From Diprion similis (Eukaryota; Arthropoda; Insecta; Hymenoptera; Diprionidae): 64,000 nucleotides of DNA. The notes beneath the pieces are model-generated. The model was not told where the DNA came from, did not search any database, and saw only the letters and a program-made list of their open reading frames with translations. Positions within the stretch are counted from its first letter, which is position 1. Every line of letters begins with the position of its first letter. This document shows, one piece after another, positions 49,593-62,013 of the stretch. Location: positions 2,790,001 to 2,854,000 of the forward strand of contig NC_060110.1 in assembly GCF_021155765.1 (NCBI RefSeq), in the 5' to 3' direction. The position numbers and the translations under genes are program-made.

Positions 49593-51603
49593 AACAAGGT
49601 GATATAATAAACAAAACTTTTGATTGTGTACGTTGATTCCTTAGAGTATCCACAGCGGTTTTCATTTGCTGAGGAAATTTTTATTTTGATTAAAAATATG
49701 TTCAGAAAAAAAAAGTTCGTAGCTTCTAAATTTAATTCGGTCCAATAATAAAGTTTCCATACGTTCTTCTTACTGATAAGAGATTATTCTCTGAAACTTT
49801 CAGCGAAAAACGATGTATGGTTTAAAAACATAATTTTTAAGGCATTTTTAATACATTTGAAAAACTATGCTATTTCTGATGTTTTATAAAGACTTTTGCA
49901 TTTTCAACTTTTTCTCGTTTCATCCATATTTCGAATTATGCTGGATCGAAATTTGGATATTTTCGATTTTGAATACATTTTCGCGACTGCTAACGTCTAA
50001 GCGTCTTCGAGTAAAAATCTATAAAAAACCACACATCCTCTTATCAGCTAACAAAATCGTTTTACAAAATTTGAACCGGTTCTGTAAGGGTGCGAGTTTT
50101 GGTTAGGTCGATTACACGTAGAATGCCCCATATACATATAATCTCACTATCAGATTTGTCCTAAGAAACGTCTAATCTAGTGATTGAATGAATGTGAGCT
50201 GACAATAAAGAAATTTATACCTAAATAAATAACGAAAGTATTCTCGACAGCAGCGCCCTCTCAGCACGTATGCATCAATGTACTGTAACGCGTGCTTAGC
50301 AACAGGAAATTGAAACACACTGAGCGTGCTTCCAGGTGGGGGTAATTGAGTCATCAATTTCTGGAAGCATACAAAATTTCAGGGTGACTCACATATAAGA
50401 ATGCGGAAACTCTTACGATCTTAGAATTTACTCGTTCGATAACTTTTGCAATTTTCAAGGAAGTATCACGGTAGCAGAATTTTAAATGATCTGCATCGAG
50501 TAATGAAATCGACATAGATAGCAATAGTAGATTGCGAAAAGTGATTCCATTGTTTTCAATGGCCGTACATTCAGTCATTAAGTACTCGACAAGAAGATAG
50601 CAGCTGAACTTCGTCAGCGAAATTTGATTCAGGCCGCGTTAAGACTTGCTTTATCAAGGCTAAGTACCCGTAGGATCCGTATAGGATCTGTATATTATAT
50701 GCTTGGGAGTTTTTTAAAATTGTTTGGTCAAAGATATTTCGGCAATGGTTATCATTTCTATTCATCATCTTCGTTTTGGTTTGTAAACAAACATCTGTTT
50801 AAAATAAATGACATTGTCTTTGCCTGAATTTGGTTGTAAATTTAGTTGTTGTCGAAAAACTATGCTTCCAAAATGATGATTTTTTAACTCAATTGTAATA
50901 AGTAAATCACACTACATGACTATTTTCCATTCAGAATATATTTGAAGAATTATTATTTTCATGTTTGATGAGAAAAATTGGGTAAACAATTGAAATTCTT
51001 GTGAAATTTTCGTTTCATTCTCAAAAATAAATGTCTAATTTGAATGAGCGGCTACGGTACTAGTGTTTTACCCAGTCGATATACATATTGACTCGAGCAC
51101 CTGTTGGGTTCATATTTCTTTTGGGTCTGGTGGTGCCAGCTTAACGTAAGTGTTGGGTTCGACCACGTCGATTTGAAAACATTAGTTATACTCTGAAAGT
51201 CGGTATGAAAAAAGGCGAAAGGAATTGATGCTGCGAAGATAAATAGTTATAGATAATTAGTCACAAGTTATTATTCATACTTGGCATACGCAATTATGAT
51301 ACGTGTGAAATTGTAGAATTGCACAAAGTGGATTTTCGGGGTTCGATTACGAATGTTTGAGTTCGTGATTTCGAACAACGAAGTACAAGTATACACTTGT
51401 TGTAACATGAAATAGATAGAAGTGATTCGAAGACGAGGTGTTCAAAGCCAGAAAAAGTATAAGAAATCAGAATATTGGGGGAATGCATACAGCCAAGTAA
51501 GTAAAATTACTCAGCTCTAGTGCACTCGAGGTTTTAAAATTAGCTGATTGTGCGCATACGTTGGACAGTATGAATATATGAAGACATAGGAAAGATTATA
51601 AAC
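49593..51603. other. Non-coding stretch
   Basis: No exon recognised. A sequence ending GTCGATTACACGTAGAATGCCCCATATA (ends at 50133), given here only as a landmark, resembles the one near 23864. GCAGCGCCCTCT at 50251-50262 is another dispersed-type motif. Confidence 0.35.
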
Positions 51604-52152
51604 TTCGTAAGGGGGTGCCCTGGTCGATTTCAACGTTGACGTATATACAGGGTGAGCCAGTACCCGCGGACCACCGGGCACTGACTGATTCCTTGCAAAG
51701 AAATAAGACTAAAATTACTCTTGACAATTTTTTTTTAAAGCAACGGTTTTTGAGTTAGAGCCGTTTGAAGTCCACCAATCACGGCGCAGATGGGACCGAG
51801 TGCGCTAGCCTCGCGCTAGGCTCTTGCGACCGGCTCTATCTGCGCGCCGTGATTGGTGGATTTCAAACGGCTCTAACTCAAAAACCGTTGCTTTAAAAAA
51901 AAATTGTCAAGAGTAAGCTTAGTCTTATTTTTTTGCAAGGAATCCGTCAGTGCTCGGTAATCCGCGGGTACTGCGTCACCCTGTATCTCTAGATATTGAA
52001 GTTTTCGTATCTCAAATGCAAAAAAGTACTTAGCTGCCCCATTCTATACGCAATTCCGAACAAACACTCTACGACAAATTTTCATGTAACGCAGAAGTAA
52101 GAAAATGGTACGGATTCTACAGAATCGTAATAGAAAATTCATAGAATTCTTT
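51604..52152 (-). repeat. Dispersed repeat, copy interrupted by a MITE
   Basis: Reverse-complement relative of 2875-3091, split by the palindromic element at 51648-51983. Outside the insertion the two copies align across both flanks, with the same terminal GGGGTGCCCT..TCGATTTC. Confidence 0.7.
51648..51983. mobile_element. Palindromic MITE, 336 bp, with TA target duplication
   Basis: Starts CAGGGTGAGCCAGTACCCGC and ends GCGGGTACTGCGTCACCCTG. The two halves are near-perfect reverse complements, including CAACGGTTTTTGAGTTAGAG, CCACCAATCACGGCGC and TCTTGACAATTTT with their partners. TA flanks both ends (51646-51647 and 51984-51985). No coding capacity. The homologous locus at about 3040 lacks it, so ends and target site are defined. 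It is mobilised in trans by an unknown transposase; TA duplication fits the Tc1/mariner superfamily, but that assignment is inference. Confidence 0.85.
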
Positions 52153-53883
52153 TCAGTTTCAACTTCTGATTGAAAGATAAAAATTTCAATAGCCACGTTT
52201 TCACCTTTTTCATCTCTAAATCAACCACATATTACGCTCTCCAGACCCTGATTCTTTTTCCACAATCTTACCCATGTATGCAATACTTTTTTCGAAAGTA
52301 ATCCACGTGTATGAAGTTTACTAGTTGAAAATATTTTTTGTGTAGGATAATATTGTGTCGCATCATTTTATATAGGATAATACTATGTTGCATGTTTTTG
52401 TGTAAAATAGGTCTGTGTAGTATCGGTGTGTAGGTACTCAAACAAACACCGAGTGTTCGCAAAATATTTTGGCACCATTATACCATTTACACCTTTTCAA
52501 ACTGGCGTGTCGAAAAAAAAATACGCGACGAAATCGGGCAAGGATCAAACTTTTCTTAAAGAAATCAACTTAAAATAATATTTTTGAGGTTCACTGAGAA
52601 TAAGTTAGACATTAGATACAGCGTGACTATTCTTATTCGCATACTTTCCTTCGCGTTTTTTGGGGAGCTTCATTACTTCATCGATATTGAAGGAAAGCTT
52701 GCAATTACAGTTAACGTGGAAAGAAAAGTGAGTCAAGTTTTGGAAAAAAAAGAATTAATAATTTATTTCTCTCAGCTCTTCGTTGCCTATATTATACAGT
52801 ACTGTTAAACTTAAAGTAAATAAAATTCAAAGAACGCTACTAACAGGATTATAAATCTATTCTTTAGAGTGTCTTAACACCTAATCACTACGTCAGTTCT
52901 TTCAAGTATTTGAAATTGTTATATAATAATCACAGCGATAATGTACTGGTATAAACAACTTCTATCATTTCATACGAAATACATATATATATCTATCAAT
53001 TTTTAATACCAAAAAGCGTTGTAAATATATTCTTGCCAACAGGATATACAATATTTTTAATGTGCACTGAAAAATAAATACACATACAAATATCTACATG
53101 CGTTTACGCGGATGCTGGTAAATATATAATTACAACATATGTGAGTAGTTCAGCTATGTAACACTGAATATTACACACGTATTGAGGAAATATTTTGTAT
53201 TTGAAATTTTTCTGCATAAAAAAAACATACATAATATTTTGTTCAAAGTATCTGTGAAATATCAATGTTGACAATATACCTGAAATATTTTTGATATATT
53301 TTGAATAAAGCATTTTTTGTGAAGTATTGCGTACACAATGCAGAAAATTGTCCTGAAATCTGTTTGAAGGAATATTTTAACCGTAACGCTATCGCGTAAA
53401 TTAAAATATTTATGAAACATTCGTTGGTGTATGTGTATGTGTATGTGTGTGTGTGTGAGAAAACTTGCAACGAGTTAATCCTCATACTACTAATAATCTG
53501 TTTCAAAATACTGAGGACAGTCATTTTAAGAAAAGATAACTGAACTGTCTCCAAATTGGCGAAATAAAGACGAAAATATGAATCAGGATGAAAAATAAAG
53601 AAAATATTCTTTCAACAGTAAAATTGTACAATAAAAATAACGATATAGTACATATTACATCAGCAATGAGAACGACTGAATATACCTATATAAACTCGAA
53701 ATCGCGGGTTCTGTGTTCGGCTCCACAGTTCGGCACGTGTCGCACACCTATAGCTTCCTACTTCAATATAAAAGTGACCTTCTCTTCTTGCGGCATGACG
53801 ACAATTTGATTCGTGTTAATGTGTACATCACTACACGTTCTCTTGTGCATGTATTATAATTAATAGATGGCTAAAAAGATGGT
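52153..53883. other. Non-coding stretch downstream of the zinc-finger gene
   Basis: AT-rich DNA, probably including the 3' UTR of the minus-strand zinc-finger gene near its right end. A (TG)n microsatellite with TATG interruptions lies at about 53427-53457. No other exon recognised. Confidence 0.4.
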
Positions 53884-55590
53884 TCACTCGTCCAGCATCA
53901 CTTCCTCTTTGATAAGTACTTCTTGGAAATTATCGATTGCGCTGACAACTCCTTTCTTTAGACCGTAAACTCGGTCGCCCTGATATTCAAAGAATTTATC
54001 TTCGTGCGGCCGAGTAGTAAAACCGACGGTTCGAGAACAGTTCACAGTCAAGTTAGGGCCGTCCTTTTTGACAACAATCGCGCCGGTGTAACCGGGCGTT
54101 GTTACGACTGACAATGAGTCGCTGCGATCGCCTTCGCTGTTGTTGTTGTCATCCTCGCCGTCTCCGCGTTCCATTTTAAGCCCATAGCTCCTCTCTATCG
54201 AAGGAAAACCGAGTTCAGCTGACAATGAATGGTACTTGTAGTCACGAGGTAATTCGTCGAAGTTCATTTCGTGGCAATCTTCGCTCTCTCCGTTCAAAAT
54301 ATAGTTGTACTGTTCGTCCTCCCATGCAGTCCTTTTTGTCTTCGTCGCCGGACTCCGTCTAATTTCCTCGATGCAGAAACAATTGTCTTCGTCACTTCCT
54401 CGACTGTCTTTTTCCAATTTCGCTGGCGAGTACCAAGGCACGTCAGGGTCCGTCATATCATCCTTCCACTGTTCGGAGAATCGTAGGTTATCTGAAAAGT
54501 CGTCGCCGTCAATACCGCCAGATTCAAGGTTGCACATCATCATATTCGTAGCGTAGATCGGCTTGGGTGAGCCGAAAGTACTTCGAGCTTCGTTCGCGTG
54601 ATCCAGATCTAACAGATCGATAGAATTTTCCCTCGCCGTTTCACGTTCTATACAGTTGCTATCGGGCCGGCCGATTTCTTCCTTGGTAAGCAATGCTAGA
54701 TCGGAGTTTAAAATAATTTCATTGTATGATCTATCGTCCAATAGAGCTTGTCTTGCAAAAATGTTCCGGCTGTCTCTGTTCTTCTCATTTTTCTTTGCCG
54801 GATGTTGACAACTTTCGTACATTTTGTTCAACCGATGTTTCAACCTTTGGCAAGTTGACTGGCATGCCGCCTTCTCGCCACGACGTATGTGACGTTTTTT
54901 CACAGAGAGTCTCGAGATGATTTCGTTGCCGATTCTCAGTACGAGTGTTACTTTTTTACGATCGTTAGGCAAGTGATATTTTCTATTATGAATCTCCAAA
55001 TCAGAGATACACTTGAACGATATGTCGCAAATTTTACAACGTTCTCCTATAACTACCACCCGGCAATCGGTGATTTTGTTTTTTGCCTCGACGCCAATTG
55101 CCTCCAAATCGCTGTGGTCGGTGCCGGTCGTCTCTCTGATCTTGAGGCCCATGAACTTCATGAAATCGAATTTTGATTTGACGCTGGTGGCATCGAGCGG
55201 AATAGATTTGTAATGTTCTCTGATATGATCAGCGAAGTCCAAAGCCATTAAAAAAGTTTGGGAACAAAATTTGCACGTTTTAACGTTACGAAAAACACCC
55301 TTCTTACCAAACTTTCTGTCCATGTATATCTGGAACTCTGTGTCCAATTCTTCCGCTGTAACAATCGGCAGGCGTTTGTAATTCGCAAAGCTAATTACAG
55401 GCCCAGGTTCGCGAGAGTTTTTAATCCCTCGCAATTGCCAGCAGGATCGCATATGGAATACAAGTTTTCTCTTCATCCCAAAAACCTTTTTGCATCCATA
55501 ACAGCTAAATCTCGGGTGTTCTTTCCTCATGTGATTTACATACTCCGTAGTTTTCGCGAACAAAATGTCACAATCCTTGCAATAAGACAT
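53884..55590 (-). CDS. C2H2 zinc-finger protein, single exon, 568 aa
   Basis: One uninterrupted minus-strand ORF, ATG at 55588-55590, TGA at 53884-53886. An in-frame TGA lies 14 codons upstream, supporting this start. Four zinc-finger-like units lie in the first 210 residues: Cys4/Cys7/His20/His25, a C2HC type with Cys30/Cys33/His46/Cys50, Cys106/Cys109/His122/His126 and Cys185/Cys188/His201/His206. The fingers are widely spaced and lack the TGEKP linkers of tandem DNA-binding arrays. Residues about 230-275 are basic (KKRHIRRGEKAA, then RLKHRLNKMY). The C-terminal half is acidic and probably disordered, ending KEEVMLDE. Codon use and GC content are higher than the surroundings, as expected for a real exon. 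Likely a nuclear protein. I do not recognise the orthologue, and a retrocopy or insect-specific gene are both possible. Confidence 0.85.
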   Translation of the reverse strand: MSYCKDCDILFAKTTEYVNHMRKEHPRFSCYGCKKVFGMKRKLVFHMRSCWQLRGIKNSREPGPVISFANYKRLPIVTAEELDTEFQIYMDRKFGKKGVFRNVKTCKFCSQTFLMALDFADHIREHYKSIPLDATSVKSKFDFMKFMGLKIRETTGTDHSDLEAIGVEAKNKITDCRVVVIGERCKICDISFKCISDLEIHNRKYHLPNDRKKVTLVLRIGNEIISRLSVKKRHIRRGEKAACQSTCQRLKHRLNKMYESCQHPAKKNEKNRDSRNIFARQALLDDRSYNEIILNSDLALLTKEEIGRPDSNCIERETARENSIDLLDLDHANEARSTFGSPKPIYATNMMMCNLESGGIDGDDFSDNLRFSEQWKDDMTDPDVPWYSPAKLEKDSRGSDEDNCFCIEEIRRSPATKTKRTAWEDEQYNYILNGESEDCHEMNFDELPRDYKYHSLSAELGFPSIERSYGLKMERGDGEDDNNNSEGDRSDSLSVVTTPGYTGAIVVKKDGPNLTVNCSRTVGFTTRPHEDKFFEYQGDRVYGLKKGVVSAIDNFQEVLIKEEVMLDE

Positions 55591-57061
55591 TGTAACGTAG
55601 TCAGCTTCTTTATTATTGTGAAAAATCTTTCAAACGTCACTCCCACCCGGTAGAAGCGTGTGTCAATGGTATTTGTAATCACAACTTTGTCAATTCCAAA
55701 ATAAAAAATACTCGATGACTCTGCGAACGAATCCTCGAATAATTTACGAACTCGTTCGCAACACTTTTTTACATTAAAAAACAAATATTCCTAACAATGA
55801 GTAGTAGTGAATTTACTCGGCGTCAAAGCATCATTGCTGTGTCGATGTAGAAGACTATTCTGTGCAGAGATTGAGTGGCGAATGCATGCGGCGAAACTGT
55901 TTACCAAAACTCAGTCCCCGGCCAAACGGAACGGGGTTTATTGTTATTATCTGCAGTCGTGACGTCTGACCTCGACTAGCGACCACGAACACTAGACGCG
56001 CGACACGGTAAGAAGTGCGAGTTCAGAAAAACGCTCGAGGGTGGGAGGCTTGTATCTCCGGCACCCGTGGCGGGGGGGGGGAGGCAGGCCACGTGACGAA
56101 TAATCTGTTTCCGTTCTCGATAAGAGATGTCTCTGCCTATCGAACACTTGTTCACCGTTTTGACTGAAAAACACCGATTTTCATGACCGCAATTAACCCT
56201 GTAAAGTAAACGATCTAAGGGTCATTCAAGTATTGGCTAACGCAATTTTTGCAAATTTTTGCATCCCACTAATAGCGATGACGATTGGAAACGTTTGCTT
56301 GTTTTGCCGTCTACTGTTTTTTTAACGTTAACTTGCGCTTTTCGAAAATTTTATTGGCGAATCGATTTATCACCTGTAAATGGCAGGAATGCTATTTATA
56401 GTTACATCTTGGCCAATTTATTCCTACTTTGGTGAATATTAATTATTGTTAATTATTTTTAGACATGTTAGCATGTTCAGTAAAACGTGAATTCATTATT
56501 ATTTATCGGGGTTTAATACTTGAATGGACTCTTATATCTCGAATTAATTTTTCACCTGGTCGTTGATTGACATACGCATATCGGTATGTATGGAAATGGC
56601 GTTACCATGTTCCGCTATGTTTGTTTTAACTATCTTCAAGCACGAAGACAAGTACGCCGATATGTCGATCTTACTTGTTTAGAGTTGGCTTTTGCATTTT
56701 CTTTCTTTCTTTTCACTCCCAGTTTTTCACGGTCAAATGACTTTTGAGTTTTCGATAGAACGTATTCGGAAAATATAAATCGCTAGTAATGTTGATCAAT
56801 TAATTTATTATTGACCGAAAAACAGTCGGTCATTGTCAAAATATTCCGTGATGTATTTATACTCGAGTAGAAATCAACGATTGAAGTTATTCTCAGAACA
56901 GAAAGATAAGTGAATAAACATACCACGTATAATACGCATCGCATACCTATAACGAAATGTGCTAATTATTGATTATAAATATTGAATTTGGTATTTTTCT
57001 GTCACCCGATGACACAATAAGTCGGTGATCTGCAGAGAGTACTGATTTTAACATATTTCCT
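55591..57061. other. Upstream region of the zinc-finger gene
   Basis: Probably holds the minus-strand promoter and 5' UTR. A GC-richer patch lies at about 55910-56160, with a run of ten G near 56072-56081. No other exon recognised. Confidence 0.4.
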
Positions 57062-57640
57062 ATGTAAACATTAGTGTAGTTCTTATTTGGGGCTCGGAAT
57101 AATTTTTTTACATTGTCTCCCAAATTATAAAAAAAAAATTGTGTCAAGTTTCAATCCGCTACGTCAATGGAAAAACGTATTTCTAAGCTCCGAAAGTTTT
57201 AAATGTAAAGTACATGTAGTTTTTATAACCAGATATTTCGTTTTGTGTGACTTTTGTATGAATAAAGGTATCAATTTGAAACTTCACAGAGTTGTGGCTT
57301 TTAATTATAGAAACAAACGCTGATAATTTGAAAATTTTATAATTATTATTCCATTATATATAAGCCTAATGAAAGTGATGCTATTAATCTTATATACAAA
57401 AAGAAATAAGCAACAACGTTGCCAAGTTTAACATCAGTCCCTTAATTTATACCAAAGTCATACATACGAAATAACTGGTTATAAAAACTACATGTATTTT
57501 ACGTTTAAAACTTTCGGAGCTTAGAGGTACATGTTCCAGAAAACTTTACACAGAGTTTTTTTGAATGATTTAGAACAGATTTGGGGGCTTCGTAAAGAAA
57601 ATTTTTCCGACCCCCAAATAAGGACCATCCTAGTAAACAT
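57062..57640. mobile_element. Large foldback (MITE-like) element, about 580 bp
   Basis: The arms 57062-57272 and about 57436-57640 are reverse complements. The best-conserved core is CTAAGCTCCGAAAGTTTTAA..ACATGTAGTTTTTATAACCAG (57183-57231), with partner 57477-57525. The outer ends are CTTATTTGGGGCTCGGAA and its partner TTCCGACCCCCAAATAAG. There is no transposase. The spacer of about 160 bp is AT-rich. Confidence 0.8.
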
Positions 57641-60600
57641 GTATAGTATTAATACTATAAGCAAGCGTTGAGATAATTTCGGACTTGACAATACAAGTGC
57701 ATTTTTGAATCGTATGGACCGCGAGCGAATTCGTAAAGTCACATGTCTAAGCTTACTGACTGGATACCGAAATTTCTGCAAAACTGGCAACAACGCAACG
57801 ACGACTAACGTGGCGCAATGCCAGTGTCAGTTGTCAGAGAAGATTGCACGATCGAGAAATAGAATATGAACCCAAAAAGTATTAAAAAAAATCAAAAACG
57901 CACTCGCTTTTCTATAAGGGATATTTCCTTCATCACACTGTTATTATAAACTTCTTGTATTATTTGCAACACGACTTACGCTTTTTTCGTGCGTAATATA
58001 ATCAGTCCTGACTGTGTATGACTCATCCAAAAGGAAGAGGCCGTCACACCTCGAGTCTCATACTATTTACGATACATGTATAATTGAGTGTTCATATTAT
58101 GCCTACGTGAGTTTGTGCCGAAAGATACGCGTCAAGCATTTTTGTGCTATGTGAATTGTGCGCCAGCAGAAGGTCTTGAACGTCTTATTTAGAAAAGTAC
58201 GGAAACGACAATTCTCTTTCCTTGGTTGTTGCAGGCGTTCCACAAGATCTATTTGTCTACTTCCTTTGGATAGAGTCTACTAGGTTTCAATTAATTAATG
58301 TTTAAATTTCGAAAAAAATTCATACTTTTATCAGCATTTCTTTGATTTCGATCAATCCCTTCATTGCAAAGCTTTATTTTGATACACCATGACAGTCTTT
58401 CGAAATATAATCTCTCATAACTACTAGATCGATGTACATGGATTCGTTGCAATCCGCAATGTTCACAATTTTTTTTTTTTTTTTTCTCAATTGTTCAATT
58501 CCGTCATTATTTCACTACGAATGAATAAAAACGATCTATAATTACGATATTCCGCACATATGGCTTTAATCTGGCAAATAAATATATAATGAATAAACGA
58601 AAACATGAACTCACTCGCGAGGAAATGAGACTTCATAATAATATTTGTGAGAAGAATTTCGTTGTTTATATTCTCGGAATTATGGTCGCTGCAACCTGAG
58701 ACTGTATTATACATATACATGTATACATGTATTCGAGCTATGCAGCCTCTTAAACGTGAAGCCAAACCATCTATCACCATATGACCAACGCTATAGTCAA
58801 CGGCACTATTGGAATGGGGAAATCATTCAAATGTCCTTCGGTACACGTAGTTGCTAATTAATTATCGCAGTTAGTTGAATTCAATTTCTATACACCATAA
58901 CAAAATGTACCGTACATTTTAAATTACTCGTTTGAACGATCGAAAAATAATTGTTATTATTGCACGTGTTCATGTATTGCACTTGGCTTCATGTTCAATT
59001 ATTATTAATAGAAAATCTCTGTATTTTTATTCAAATTTGTTATTTTTTTATTTAGTTTCAATCAAAAATTACCGAATGTAGATATTCTTGCGGAAGTGCT
59101 TTAGAACTGCGTTATGAATTAGACTTTTTGGCACTACAGTATCTTTTATCGTATTTACATATATTTATATTGTAATTACATACGAAGAAGAAAAAATCAG
59201 CGATCCTGATCACATAAAGTGAGTCAGCCGACAAAAGTACGACCAACATGAAATAGCAAGTCTCGACCTGTTCAAGCATTCTCGCGTCTTATTATTAGTC
59301 AGTGCAGTTCGTAAGAAGCAAGTTTGGAATTTCATCGGATTAATGTGATTGTCACGTTGCATTCTCTCAATATTTTTATTTTACACGCACATTCTGACAC
59401 AGTTATACATTAAATAGTTTGGTCTCGATTCATTGTCGATGTATTGTTTTTAGAAACTTTTATCACCAGAAGTATTAAGATGAATTTTTTAATCATTTAT
59501 TAACTTATGATATTATATTACATATGTGCACGTCTGACAAATATTTAAGAAAGTGTTTAGTTACCTTAAACTCAGTCAACAGATATTTTAGATATCCCCA
59601 ATCGTTTTATGATCTGTGAATTGCTGAATTCTTGTCACTGCAAGGAAAAATGTTTAGTAAAATCTGTTCGTATTACACAAAAATAGATGTTTGTCTTTGT
59701 AGTTTTTTGTAATTTTTGTAAAAGATTTTTGACAAGAATTTCTTTGTGGTTTTTAAAAGACTTGCTATATTGAGAGAAATTTATACCTGTGGTTACAATA
59801 CAGCCTTTAAATTTTTTTTTAGTTTTTCACCGAAACTGAAAAATTTAGATTCAAGTACAAAATGAATCGACTTTTGTAACTATGACCAGAAAATATATAT
59901 GTTAATAGTCTTTTTGATTGTAGTCATTTGTGGGATATTTTCGTGTAACTTTTGCAATAATTTGATATTAGTGCAACAATAAATCGATTTTAAGGCCTTC
60001 TTCGATTTAAATAACCAGAAAATAGTATATTTCAATTGTATAATATTCTATTAACAAGAAAAATTGAAGAGTTTTTAATTGTAAGTGTACGTTCCTGCTC
60101 ACAAGTTGATGATTTGAATCCAGCTTCAACGCCTGACTAGGAAATAAAAATTAAAATGCATTTCCTCATCGAAGGTCTTATGCTCGAGTGAATCTTATAC
60201 CAAAAATATATTTTTGTACCGAAGGAGGAAACTAAGATTATATCATTTACAATTTTAAAGATCAAGGGTAAAGGTTAAGTAGCTCTGGTCATTGGATTGG
60301 ATGTTGCGAAATTATCTGGCATTAGTCAGTTTGTTGACCTTTGTTTACATCGAGAAAGTTAATAGGATTCTGCGTTGTTTAATATTGTGTGTTGTCCGAC
60401 CTTTTGAAGGTTCGCAAAATTTTGTTTTATCTTATTTTCACAGTACTGGGAATTCTCAAATTACAAATATATAGTTACTATCTAGTAGGTTATACGCTTC
60501 GCGAAATCAATAACGCAACAAGATTTGTGGTAACGCATTGTGGTCACATATCTGCGAAACTGCTGTTGTCAATTTTGATGAATTTTGTGTGACTCATATA

Positions 60601-61461
60601 AAGTTCCCAGTCAGTATGACGACATGACTAAAATTAGAATAAAATGAAATACATCGTTTAATTGGTACAGGAAGGTTCGGAAGTAACCAACGAGCATATG
60701 GCACAAAGATACTGGTTTTATTTTTATCTTAAGTTTTGAAATTTGGAAATTGATCTCTATTTATTTAACTGCATTTTACTCGAAACTACGTTTTTCAATA
60801 CTCTACACGATAAATTTGAAATCATTCTTACGATTTTAGTAGAGTTTGGTACGAATTCCATTCTGACATGCGATTCTCGATTTGTTAAAATTCCAGAAAA
60901 AACTTAGTACATATAATTTTTTAGATTTCAACACGTTCTCATTTTACAACTCACAGCGTTTAAATCAGGCCTGAAGATTGTAACTCCTGCGAAAAATCAC
61001 AATAGAATAAACTATCTTGAAGTAACCGTGTAAAAAAATACGAAAAACATTGTTTCGAGTTAAATGGGCGTGGTTCAACAATTATGAAACATTTTGTAAA
61101 TTTCAAGTACTAAGATAAAGATAAAACTAGTATCCTTCAGTCGTATAATAGTTGGATATTGTATATCAAGGCCAGGAAAGAGAGAAATTTTTGATAATTC
61201 TTTCTGGGGAAACGTGTGCAGGTTTGCAAATTTCTTTGTCTAACATTAAAGAGTCTGATTTCAAGTATATTTCGCAATTGTTTTTATTGAAAAATTTTTA
61301 TAAATGTGGTATATAGACACATCTGAAATAAAAACATCAAACGAATTTAGTTTTTGTAATAAATTATCTAGTACTGTATCAAAGGATTCGATAAATTAAT
61401 GATTTCTCAAAAAATGGTCTCACTCGGTACAATCTGTGGGTTTATCTTCCACATAAGCTAG
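57641..61461. other. Long stretch without recognised genes
   Basis: AT-rich. Contains a poly-T run at about 58470-58486. Several ORFs of 60-97 codons, but none shows a domain that I recognise or a codon pattern unlike the background. Confidence 0.35.
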
Positions 61462-61644
61462 TTATAACTTTCGTTGTTGTTTTGTGTGAAACCATCTCTG
61501 CATCAAGGTTGCCCACATTGCTTTTTTCATATCGACTACTGAATTAGGATTACGATGTACAACAGAACCATAATAAACGGTCAATTTGTCGATCATTTTT
61601 CCGATTAGCTTGTTTCGGCCGCCGATTCCTTTACGAGGTTCAAG
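61462..61644 (-). pseudogene. Mutator-like transposase fragment
   Basis: Minus-strand reading between stop codons gives EPRKGIGGRNKLIGKMIDKL, then TVYYGSVVHRNPNSVVDMKK and AMWATLMQRW. This resembles the conserved block of Mutator-like transposases found in insect and other animal repeats (a GG(K/R)xKLTGKxIDKLTxYYGxAI pattern followed by MKxAIWAT). It is only about 60 residues, bounded by TAG and TAA, so it is a decayed fragment. The family assignment rests on remembered pattern, not on a search. Confidence 0.5.
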
Positions 61645-61851
61645 CTAGCAGCCAGAATTAGCAGCCCAACGTTGTAATCTTCATTCGAATTTATAAGGTA
61701 GTGAATTCCGAAAATCAAAATATTGTGAAACACCTTGAACCCTCAATACTTTTATAGAATTATGAGGATAAAATTGAAATTTTCCTTCACGAAAGTGGAA
61801 ATAATGGCAAGGACAGTGATGAAATTGAGTATCCTGTATTGTATTGAATCA

Positions 61852-62013
61852 TCATCGGAGCATAATTAGTTCTGCTTGTCGCTTCATTTTTTGCGCCGTC
61901 TCACGTTCTTGCTCAACGGTTTTCGAATTAAAAACGTTTTTTCGCTTTTTCGGTCGCGACTTCCGGGCACCCACCGATCGCCGTGGCTCTCTCGAGTCTT
62001 TATGACTCTCCAT
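61852..62013 (-). CDS. Small basic ORF, 53 aa, unknown
   Basis: Starts MESHKDSREPRRSVGARKSR and ends MKRQAELIMLR. It is very rich in Lys/Arg, has a nuclear-localisation-like RPKKRKN and a C-terminal stretch with helical character. It lies 0.2 kb upstream of, and on the same strand as, the Mutator-like fragment, so it could be an exon of that element, an exon of an unrelated gene, or chance. The same frame extends to a Met at 62118, but the intervening residues are less convincing. Low certainty. Confidence 0.25.
   Translation of the reverse strand: MESHKDSREPRRSVGARKSRPKKRKNVFNSKTVEQERETAQKMKRQAELIMLR

Noticed and set aside
51151..51170. GGTTCGA B-box-like sequences as tRNA genes (also near 41269 and 51340)
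   Set aside because: No matching A box or cloverleaf could be folded around them.
54271..55653. Plus-strand ORFs of 64-131 codons
   Set aside because: They are antisense to the 568-aa zinc-finger gene.
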